Of a stretch of 20,450 bases of DNA, positions 14,245 through 20,450 are shown piece by piece (position 1 is the stretch's first letter; the number at the start of each line of letters is the position of its first letter). Position numbers and translations under genes: made by a program. The DNA is taken from assembly GCA_016195145.1 (NCBI GenBank), contig JACQAF010000027.1:1-20450 (forward strand), given 5' to 3'. The stretch comes from Rhodospirillales bacterium. GTDB lineage: Bacteria > Pseudomonadota > Alphaproteobacteria > CACIAM-22H2. The notes beneath the pieces were generated by a model that searched no databases, was not told the origin of the DNA, and saw only the letters and a list, made by a program, of their open reading frames with translations.

Positions 14245-14356
14245 CGCCAAGCTTAACGAGCGAACCCTCGCCGACATCAAGGTCGGGGAGGAAATCCTGG
14301 CCGTGATCATCGATCGCGCGCCAAGCCTGCTCAACCTCGACCGCAAGCAGCAATAG
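14222..14356 (+). CDS. 44-residue ORF of unknown function (small gene or frameshifted C-terminus of the preceding ORF)
   Basis: The frame starts with two ATGs and runs 44 codons (MMQSEKYSAKLNERTLADIK at the start, ending LLNLDRKQQ). About four fifths of the codons end in G or C, like the genes around it, and the sequence looks like a soluble helix pair. It overlaps the end of the 102-residue ORF by 23 bases in the +1 frame and has no ribosome site of its own. It is either a coupled microprotein or the true C-terminal part of the preceding protein after a frameshift (natural or a sequence error). Confidence 0.42.
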   Translation: MMQSEKYSAKLNERTLADIKVGEEILAVIIDRAPSLLNLDRKQQ

Positions 14357-14396
14357 CCGATCTGCAAGGCCTGACGAGCGGATAACACTGCGCCCG

Positions 14397-14434
14397 ATGC
14401 GGCAAGGTATGGTATCAACATACGGTAACCGCAT
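14397..14434. repeat. Imperfect inverted repeat upstream of the SLC13 gene
   Basis: ATGCGG (14397-14402) is complementary to CCGCAT (14429-14434), and inside them GTATG (14407-14411) to CATAC (14419-14423), around a seven-base centre. The structure ends 16 bases before the permease ATG at 14451. No run of T follows, so a terminator is unlikely; an operator or leader hairpin is possible. Confidence 0.35.
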
Positions 14435-14450
14435 CCCGTAGAATTGGCCC

Positions 14451-16226
14451 ATGACCTCGGCTCAAACGGCAATCAGCATTCTTTTATTGGCGACCTTGGT
14501 GCTTTTCGCCTGGGGGCGGTTGCGTTACGACCTGGTCGCCTTTCTGGCTATGCTCGCGGCCGTATTCCTCGACCTCGTGCCGCCGGCCGAAGCCTTCCTT
14601 GGCTTCAGCCACCCGGCGGTCATTACCGTCGTTGCCGTCCTGATCATCAGCCGCGCCCTCGCGCTTTCCGGGGCGATCGATTTCGTCGCCCAGCATCTCG
14701 TGCCGACCGCCGGGCCGGCTGCTGCCCAGATCGGCGTGCTTTGCGGTCTGGTAGCGGTCCTGTCGTCGGTCATGAACAATGTCGGGGCGCTCGCCCTGCT
14801 GATGCCGGTCGCCATCGCCGCATCGATCAAGGCCGGCCGCTCGCCGGCCGCGGTCCTGATGCCTCTCTCGTTCGCCTCAATGCTCGGCGGGTTGGTGACA
14901 TTGATCGGCACGCCGCCCAACGTCATCATCTCCACCTACCGGCAGGAACTGACCGGCGCGCCCTTTGCGATGTTCGATTTCGCGCCGGTCGGCGGCCTCG
15001 TTGCCGTGATCGGCGTTCTGTTCGTGGCGCTGATCGGTTGGCGGATGATCCCGCGGCGCGGAACGACGGGGACCGAGGAGCTGTTCGGCATCGAGGAATA
15101 CATGACCGAAGCGCGCGTCCCCGACGGCGGCAAGATCGTCGGCAAAACATTCGCCGAGATCGAGGAGATGCTCAAGGAGCACGACGGTGAAATCCTCGGC
15201 CTGATTCGCGACCGACATCAGATTCCCGCGACCGCGGTCTGGGAGCACATTCACGCCGATGACATCCTGATCCTCGAAGCGGCGCCCGACGGCATCCAGA
15301 AGATCGTCGACCTGCTCGGCGTCGATCTGGTCGGCACCGAAGAACCGATCTCCGACGCGCTAAAGTCAGACGACATGTCGCTGACCGAGGCGGTGGTCAT
15401 GCCCCGGTCGCTGATCGAGGGGTTGACGGCCGCGGAGCTTCGCCTGCGCTCGCGCTATTCCCTCAATCTCCTCGCTGTCGCCCGCCAGGGCACGCGCTAT
15501 CTTGGCCGCCTGAAGACCTTTCGCTTTCAGGGCGGCGATATTCTGTTGCTCCAGGGATCCACGGGGCAGATCGGACAGGCGCTTTCGACCCTCGGCTGCC
15601 TGCCGCTCGCCGAACGCAAATTGACCATCGGCCGTTCGCGCCGCGCCATTATGACCGTTGTCATCGCGTTCGCGGCCGTGCTGGCGACGGCATTTTCATT
15701 CTCATCGGTGCCGATCGCGCTCGGCGCGGCTGTCGCCGCCATGCTGCTGGTCGGCAGCCTCAACATGCGCGAGGCGTATGAGTCGATCGATTGGTCGGTG
15801 GTCGTTTTGCTGGGGGCGATGCTTCCCGTCGGCGCCGCGCTGGAAACCACCGGCACGACCCGGCTGATCGCCGAGCTGCTTCTCGCCGCCGGCGCAAGCG
15901 CCTCGCCGGCCGTCATCCTCACCCTGCTGATCGTCGTCACCATGGCGATCTCGGCCATCGTTAGCAACGCAGCCACGGCATTGATGATGGCGCCGCTCGC
16001 CGCGAGCATCGCCCGGGGGCTCGATGCGAACCCGGACGCGTTCCTGATGGCCGTTGCCGTCGGCGCATCCTGCGCGTTCCTCACCCCGATCGGGCACCAG
16101 AACAACACGCTGGTCATGGGCCCCGGCGGCTACCGGTTCTGGGATTACTGGCGGATGGGGTTGCCGCTCGAAGCGATCGTGATCGTCGCCGCGGTGCCGT
16201 TGATCCTCTGGTTCTGGCCGCTTTAG
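14451..16226 (+). CDS. SLC13/DASS-type permease with two internal RCK_C (TrkA_C) domains
   Basis: A 591-residue inner-membrane transporter of the ion transporter (ArsB/SLC13) superfamily. The N-terminal half has about five to six membrane segments with the hairpin-loop signatures SSVMNNVGALALLMP (from about residue 105) and GTPPNVIIS (near 153). A soluble insert follows: two regulator-of-conductance C-terminal-like domains at about 207-290 and 308-390 (second with LRLRSRYSLNLLAVARQG and FQGGDILLLQG). The second transport half repeats the signatures as IVSNAATALMMAP (near 503) and TPIGHQNNTLVMGPGGY. Substrates in this class include sulfate, dicarboxylates and other anions; RCK_C domains may bind a regulator. 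The exact anion is not readable. An AhpD-like gene follows after 18 bases. Confidence 0.9.
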   Translation: MTSAQTAISILLLATLVLFAWGRLRYDLVAFLAMLAAVFLDLVPPAEAFLGFSHPAVITVVAVLIISRALALSGAIDFVAQHLVPTAGPAAAQIGVLCGLVAVLSSVMNNVGALALLMPVAIAASIKAGRSPAAVLMPLSFASMLGGLVTLIGTPPNVIISTYRQELTGAPFAMFDFAPVGGLVAVIGVLFVALIGWRMIPRRGTTGTEELFGIEEYMTEARVPDGGKIVGKTFAEIEEMLKEHDGEILGLIRDRHQIPATAVWEHIHADDILILEAAPDGIQKIVDLLGVDLVGTEEPISDALKSDDMSLTEAVVMPRSLIEGLTAAELRLRSRYSLNLLAVARQGTRYLGRLKTFRFQGGDILLLQGSTGQIGQALSTLGCLPLAERKLTIGRSRRAIMTVVIAFAAVLATAFSFSSVPIALGAAVAAMLLVGSLNMREAYESIDWSVVVLLGAMLPVGAALETTGTTRLIAELLLAAGASASPAVILTLLIVVTMAISAIVSNAATALMMAPLAASIARGLDANPDAFLMAVAVGASCAFLTPIGHQNNTLVMGPGGYRFWDYWRMGLPLEAIVIVAAVPLILWFWPL

Positions 16227-16244
16227 GACAGAATCGAACCGATC

Positions 16245-16760
16245 ATGCTTCGCCGCCTCATTCTCAGAATCCTTGAGCGCGAAGAGCGCGTCATTGGCGG
16301 ATCGCTCGACTATCTGCGTCATATTCTGCGCACCTCGCTTCCGGCTTTCTTCAAGCTCGCACTGTTTTTTCCGCTGTCCAGGCACCGTCGCGCTCTGCCG
16401 CCAGCCCCATACCGCGTCGCGCGGATTGTCGCGGCGCAGGACGAGGATTGCGGAACTTGCGTGCAGATCGAGGTCGATATGGCGCGCAAGGATGGCGTAT
16501 CGCCCGCGATCATTCGCGCGGCGCTCGCCGCGCGATTCGCCGACCTGCCGCCCGACCTCGCCGACATCTGCCATTTTACCAAGGCGGTCGTCGAAGCAAC
16601 CGGCGAGGAGGGGGAGCTTCGCCTTCGTCTCCGTATGCGTTACGGAGAACAAGAGCTGGTCGAGTTGGCGCTTGGAATCGCCGCCGCCCGCGTATTTCCG
16701 GTGACCAAACGAGCGCTTGGCTACGCGACGAGTTGTGCCTCTGTCGACCTGCGAGTATAA
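16245..16760 (+). CDS. AhpD/carboxymuconolactone-decarboxylase-like protein
   Basis: A 171-residue protein. The centre (residues 58-115) carries the AhpD-type signature RIVAAQDEDCGTCVQIEVDM with a CxxC pair (C69, C72), and an all-helical surround including LADICHFTKAVVEATGE and YGEQELVELALGIAAARVFP. AhpD-like proteins act as thiol reductants or peroxidases; the CxxC supports a redox role rather than carboxymuconolactone decarboxylation. Residues 1-45 contain an amphipathic, partly hydrophobic stretch (SLPAFFKLALFFPL) that could associate with the membrane. It sits between two transporter genes on the same strand, 18 bases after one and 47 before the other. Confidence 0.72.
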   Translation: MLRRLILRILEREERVIGGSLDYLRHILRTSLPAFFKLALFFPLSRHRRALPPAPYRVARIVAAQDEDCGTCVQIEVDMARKDGVSPAIIRAALAARFADLPPDLADICHFTKAVVEATGEEGELRLRLRMRYGEQELVELALGIAAARVFPVTKRALGYATSCASVDLRV

Positions 16761-16807
16761 GCATGGCCGGCAAATGCCGCGATAGGCGCGCAAGATAGAG
16801 CGGCAAC

Positions 16808-19420
16808 ATGAACGACGCCCAGTCCCAAACCGCCCGATCCAAATCCATAAACGGCAGTGACGCCCCGGCGCCCGGGCTCGGCACGTTCGCCGGTGTCTTT
16901 ACGCCCAGCATCCTCACCATTCTCGGCATCATCCTGTTCCTGCGGCTCGGCTATGTCGTCGGCAGTGCCGGTCTTTTCCAGGCTCTGGTCATCATCATGT
17001 TGGCCAACGTGATTTCGCTGCTGACCACCTTCTCCCTGTCGGCGGTGGCGACCAGCCTGCGCGTCAAGGGCGGCGGCGACTATTACCTGATCTCGCGCAC
17101 CCTCGGCCTGTCGTTTGGCGGCGCAATCGGCATCGTGCTTTTTCTTGCCCAGTCGGTCTCGATCGGTTTCTACTGCATTGGTTTCGCCGAAGCGATGGTC
17201 GCCATTCTTCCGGCCAGCTACGGCCTCTCGGCCCAGCCGGTCGCCGCGCTCGCCGTCGCCTTCCTGTTCGTCGTTGCCTGGCTTGGCACCGACTGGGCGA
17301 CCCGCTTCCAGTACGTGGTCATGGCTTTGATCGCTGCCGCGCTCGCCTCGTTCACGATCGGCGCGACCGGCGGCTGGAGCGAGGCGACGCTCGAACAGAA
17401 CTGGGCGGCCCCCGCCACCACACCCGGATTCTGGATCGTATTCGCCATTTTCTTCCCGGCCGTCACCGGCTTCACCCAGGGCGTCAGCATGTCCGGCGAC
17501 CTCAGGGACGCGCGCAAGAGCATTCCCTTCGGTACGTTCCTCGCCGTCGGCATATCGTTCGTGGTCTATCTCGGCGTCGCGATCCTGTTCGCCGCCGCCA
17601 TGCCCGGCGACGCCCTGGTCAACGATTACGGCGCAATCAAGAAAATCGCGTCGATCGGGCCCTTGATCGACCTCGGCGTGGTCGCCGCCACCCTATCCTC
17701 GGCGCTCGCTTCGCTGCTTGGCGCGCCGCGCATCCTCCAGTCTCTGGCCCGCGACCGGATTTTTCCGGTCCTCCTCCCCTTCGCCCTCGGCCATGGCATG
17801 ACTGGCAATCCGCGCCGCGGCGTCATGCTGTCGGCGGCGATCGCACTTGGCATCATCGCCCTCGGCAACCTGAACCTCGTCGCCTCGGTCGTGTCGATGT
17901 TCTTCCTCGTTTCCTATGGGCTGCTGAACTACGCCACCTATTACGAGGCGCACGCCGCCAGCCCATCCTTCCGTCCCGCCTTTCGCTGGTACGACAAGCG
18001 TCTAAGCTTGGTCGGCAGCCTCGCCTGCGCCCGCGTCATCTTTGCTATCGATCTGTCGGCGGGAATCGTCGCAGCGTTTTTTGTCTTCATCATCTTCCAG
18101 TATCTGCGATACCAGGGCGTCCCGGCCCGCTGGGCCAACAGCCGGCGTTCGCATCACCTCAAGGAAGTTCGCGATCATCTGCTCGCCGCCTCGGCCGAGG
18201 CGGCGCATCCGCGCGACTGGCGGCCGCAGCTGCTCGCCTTTTCCAACGACGCTCACCGGCGCGCGCAATTGTTGCGCTTTGCCTCGTGGGTCGAGGGCAG
18301 TGCCGGACTGACGACCGTGGTCCGTATCCTCGAAGGGCATGGCGGCAAGATGCTCAAGCTCAAGGAGGAAGCCGAGGAAGAACTGACCAAGGAACTGAAG
18401 GCGGCCGAATCGGCGGCGTTTCCGCTGGTCGTTTTCGGCCCGAACGTCGACGCCGTCATTCCGGCGCTCGTACAGTCGGTCGGCGTCGGCCCGCTGCGCG
18501 CCAACACCGTGATCTCGAACTGGTTCGAGGGGCCCCTCGAACTGGTCAGCAAACTCGGCAGCAAACGCTACAGCCAGAATCTACGCACCGCTTTCCGTCT
18601 TGGCTGCAATCTGCTGGTTCTCGACGCCAACGAGAAGGAATGGGATGCGCTCGACGACATTCCGCCCGCCGAGCGCACCATCGACGTGTGGTGGCAGGCG
18701 AACGAAACCGGCCAGCTGATGCTGATCCTCGCCTATCTGATGACGCGCAGCGATTCGTGGCATGACGCCAAGATCCGTATCCTCGCCGCCGCCGGCAAGG
18801 ACGGGGCGGATGCCCGCGCGGCCGAGATTCGCGAAATGCTCGACAAAGTGCGTATCGGCGGCGAGCCGCTGGTCGTCGACGCCGATAGCGGCGATTCCTT
18901 CGTCGAACGGTCGACCGGCTCATCGATCGTCTTCATGCCGTTCAACATCCGTGACGGGCGCTTTACCGACCGTTTCGGCGGCGAGGTTGGCGATATCCTG
19001 CCACGCCTGCCGGTCGTCGTATTGTGCATGGCGGCGGAGGATATTGAACTCGACGCCGACCCCGATGAGGGCGCGGCGGGCGAAGCGGCGGCGGCGAAGG
19101 ACCGCCTTCACGACCTGACAGCCGAATTCGACGAGGCCGAATCCGTCGCCGACGAGGCCGCCGCCGCCCGGGCGGCGAGCGCAGCGCTGCTTGAGCTTGC
19201 CCGCGGCGGCGCCGAGGTCGACAAGCTCGAAGAAAGACAGAAAGAACTGGAGGACGCTCAGGAAACGGCGCGCAAGGCTGCCCGCAAGGCAGCGAAGCTG
19301 ATGGCCAAAAAGGAAGCCGCCGAACAGGCGGCAAAAGAGCTTGGCATAACCCCCGGCGATCACGACAAAGAAAACGGCCAAAAGAAAAACGGCAACGGCA
19401 AATCCGCCGGCCCCGGCTGA
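16808..19420 (+). CDS. SLC12-like (cation-chloride cotransporter type) APC superfamily permease
   Basis: An 870-residue inner-membrane protein. Residues 24-52, including GVFTPSILTILGIILFLRLG, match the start of TM1 in the SLC12 family (GVxxPxxLxIxGxILFLRL). About twelve membrane segments extend to residue 440; KGGGDYYLISRTLG, FFPAVTGFTQGVSMSGDL and the LLGAPRILQSLARD region are further family landmarks. A cytosolic domain follows (440-760), as in eukaryotic SLC12 proteins. The last 100 residues form a highly charged, alanine-rich probable coiled coil ending in a Lys/Asn/Gly-rich tail. Bacterial members are sometimes amino-acid transporters, so the substrate is open. The start has only a weak ribosome site. 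Confidence 0.88.
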   Translation: MNDAQSQTARSKSINGSDAPAPGLGTFAGVFTPSILTILGIILFLRLGYVVGSAGLFQALVIIMLANVISLLTTFSLSAVATSLRVKGGGDYYLISRTLGLSFGGAIGIVLFLAQSVSIGFYCIGFAEAMVAILPASYGLSAQPVAALAVAFLFVVAWLGTDWATRFQYVVMALIAAALASFTIGATGGWSEATLEQNWAAPATTPGFWIVFAIFFPAVTGFTQGVSMSGDLRDARKSIPFGTFLAVGISFVVYLGVAILFAAAMPGDALVNDYGAIKKIASIGPLIDLGVVAATLSSALASLLGAPRILQSLARDRIFPVLLPFALGHGMTGNPRRGVMLSAAIALGIIALGNLNLVASVVSMFFLVSYGLLNYATYYEAHAASPSFRPAFRWYDKRLSLVGSLACARVIFAIDLSAGIVAAFFVFIIFQYLRYQGVPARWANSRRSHHLKEVRDHLLAASAEAAHPRDWRPQLLAFSNDAHRRAQLLRFASWVEGSAGLTTVVRILEGHGGKMLKLKEEAEEELTKELKAAESAAFPLVVFGPNVDAVIPALVQSVGVGPLRANTVISNWFEGPLELVSKLGSKRYSQNLRTAFRLGCNLLVLDANEKEWDALDDIPPAERTIDVWWQANETGQLMLILAYLMTRSDSWHDAKIRILAAAGKDGADARAAEIREMLDKVRIGGEPLVVDADSGDSFVERSTGSSIVFMPFNIRDGRFTDRFGGEVGDILPRLPVVVLCMAAEDIELDADPDEGAAGEAAAAKDRLHDLTAEFDEAESVADEAAAARAASAALLELARGGAEVDKLEERQKELEDAQETARKAARKAAKLMAKKEAAEQAAKELGITPGDHDKENGQKKNGNGKSAGPG

Positions 19421-19437
19421 CCGTTCCTCTCTAACAT

Positions 19438-19452
19438 AGCGGCCTGGCCGCT
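19438..19452 (+). terminator. GC-rich hairpin just after the SLC12-like gene (weak terminator candidate)
   Basis: AGCGGCCTGGCCGCT is a perfect dyad (six-pair stem, three-base loop) starting 18 bases after the stop codon. The position fits a transcript end, but no T-run follows (CACAAAAATG instead), so it would not be a canonical intrinsic terminator. Confidence 0.3.
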
Positions 19453-19459
19453 CACAAAA

Positions 19460-19498
19460 ATGTGCGTAGCCAGTCACGGACACGTGAGTGCGGCACAT
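19460..19498. promoter_or_regulatory. Nested inverted repeats upstream of the secreted-protein gene
   Basis: ATGTGC (19460-19465) is complementary to GCACAT (19493-19498); nearly concentric inside it TCACG (19474-19478) is complementary to CGTGA (19483-19487) around a four-base centre. The region is about 115-150 bases upstream of the GTG at 19612, a reasonable place for an operator or upstream activator site. Function is not known. Confidence 0.35.
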
Positions 19499-19529
19499 AT
19501 TTCATGTCGCTAATGTTTAATCCGGCACC

Positions 19530-19576
19530 GGGCGGAACGCCCTACCGAGCCGAAGATTTTTGCGCCCTAAGCGCAA
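19530..19576 (+). promoter_or_regulatory. Two successive stem-loops with a T-run between them, in the leader of the secreted-protein gene
   Basis: GGGCG/CGCCC (19530-19534, 19538-19542) and TTGCGC/GCGCAA (19560-19565, 19571-19576) are perfect stems with loops of three and five bases. A run of five Ts (19557-19561) lies between them and overlaps the second stem. GCGCCC (19562-19567) could alternatively pair with GGGCGG (19587-19592) just ahead of the ribosome site. This could be a structured mRNA leader with alternative folds, or a terminator of the upstream transcript. Confidence 0.35.
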
Positions 19577-19611
19577 GCAATAAATTGGGCGGCTGATGGA
19601 GGGATATTCGC

Positions 19612-20450
19612 GTGACCAAACAGAACGTACATAAAAGAACCGGGGCGCTGCCCCTGATGGCCGGCCTGGCGCTGGCGCTGAGCATTGGGGCGGCGCAGGC
19701 CGAAGGAATCGTCGGACCGGTGATCAATTCTCCCCTGTCCGCCGCGGGCACGGTCGAAGGCGCGCCGACCGGCATCAACATCCTTCTTCGTACGGCGGAA
19801 ATTCCCAGCGACGAATTCATGGACCCGCACCATCCGGGCTACGGGATTCCGGCCGGCGGGCGACTTGAGATCGAGATGGGCGACGGCTTCGAGCGCAACA
19901 TCCAGGCGGCGCTCAGCAATTCCAGCGTCATGCTCGTGACCGGCGCGCCGCAACAGGGCCTGCCGGGAAAACCCATCGGCTATGAGGTGACCGAAGGCGG
20001 CAACGGCAATATCTTTGTCGTCAAGCCGGCCTCGGACAAGGGTCTTACGCCCGACGATCTGGTGTCGCCGACCCCCGGCGCCGCCCAAGACCCGGTTCGC
20101 CAGCGCGGCATCAAGGTGCTGCATGTCGGTTTTCTCGAAAGCGCCTTCACCAACAAGACAGGCAAGGGAACCGTCCAGGTCCGGTTCATCGACGGGGCCA
20201 ATCGCGTCGTCAGCGCCGGCAGCGGCACGGTCGAATTCATGAAGCAACCGGTGGCGCAGATCCTGCCGACCAATCTTTCGGACAAAGGCCGCAATCACAA
20301 CTGGCAACGCATCAAATCCGGTCAGACGCTCGGCCGGACCGAAGGTACCGTGCCGGTGGCCCTGATGCTTTACGCCGCCGCGACCGGCGTGCCGGCTGAC
20401 CAGATGGCTAATTTCAAGAACGGCATCGTCAACGCCGGGGTCCTGTCGAC
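19612..20450 (+). CDS. Secreted protein of unknown function (C-terminus cut by window edge)
   Basis: The frame opens at a GTG (19612) preceded by GGAGGG with eight bases of spacing, an excellent ribosome site that decides this unusual start, and stays open for 279 codons to the window edge. The N-terminus is a clear Sec signal peptide: basic TKQNVHKR, hydrophobic LPLMAGLALALSIG and a cleavage site after AAQA (about residue 30). The mature part is soluble, with a beta-rich look (GYEVTEGGNGNIFVVKPAS, GTVQVRFIDGANRVV, GSGTVEFM) and a single visible MDPHHPGYGIP segment. No cysteine appears in the visible part. I do not recognise the family. It follows the SLC12-like gene by 191 bases, probably as a separate unit. 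Confidence 0.8.
   Translation, partial: MTKQNVHKRTGALPLMAGLALALSIGAAQAEGIVGPVINSPLSAAGTVEGAPTGINILLRTAEIPSDEFMDPHHPGYGIPAGGRLEIEMGDGFERNIQAALSNSSVMLVTGAPQQGLPGKPIGYEVTEGGNGNIFVVKPASDKGLTPDDLVSPTPGAAQDPVRQRGIKVLHVGFLESAFTNKTGKGTVQVRFIDGANRVVSAGSGTVEFMKQPVAQILPTNLSDKGRNHNWQRIKSGQTLGRTEGTVPVALMLYAAATGVPADQMANFKNGIVNAGVLS

Noticed and set aside
1..20450. CRISPR arrays, tRNA/rRNA genes, insertion sequences or phage genes
   Set aside because: No regular direct repeats, no tRNA-like TTCGAATC arm with matching stems, and no transposase or integrase motifs were seen on either strand.

Overview
The window looks like the chromosome of a GC-rich alphaproteobacterium, plausibly Rhodospirillales-like. This is inferred from the strong G/C bias at third codon positions, the folK-rpoZ and dapA-smpB pairings, and the tight head-to-tail packing with ATGA overlaps. 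No rRNA, tRNA, CRISPR array, transposase or attachment site could be recognised. Both edges cut genes: rpoZ at the left and a secreted protein at the right.

Left part (1-6084): a housekeeping block on the minus strand (rpoZ and folK at the far left, smpB and dapA at 4736-6084). Between them lie a NYN-domain protein and a family-5 uracil-DNA glycosylase (1070-2349, plus strand), a SAM-dependent methyltransferase (2336-2980, minus strand) and a tightly coupled three-gene cassette at 3065-4739. The cassette has a 69-residue peptide resembling DUF1843 / 'GDL motif' peptides, a radical SAM/SPASM maturase with all expected cysteines, and a 73-residue zinc-ribbon protein. It has the layout of a peptide-modification (RiPP-like) system and is the most interesting locus here.

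Middle part (6260-13657): a soluble lytic murein transglycosylase, followed by a compact plus-strand run: type II haloacid dehalogenase, alpha/beta hydrolase, PLP-dependent threonine/serine dehydratase-like enzyme, and a 2Fe-2S/FAD/NAD(P) reductase. Converging on the reductase from the minus strand are a TetR-family regulator and, upstream of it, a carboxylate-bridged diiron oxygenase-like protein. The reductase could feed electrons to the diiron protein. A TetR-type dyad sits over the probable start of transcription of the diiron gene, and a perfect hairpin fills the gap between the diiron gene and tetR.

Right part (13936-20450): two small unknown ORFs (the second only 44 codons), then an SLC13-type permease with two internal RCK_C-like domains, an AhpD/carboxymuconolactone-decarboxylase-like protein and a large SLC12-like (cation-chloride cotransporter type) permease with a charged helical tail. 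After a 191-base gap rich in inverted repeats comes the start of a secreted protein of unknown function.

All assignments come from reading motifs by eye; no database search was possible. Family names are from memory of the families' signatures.
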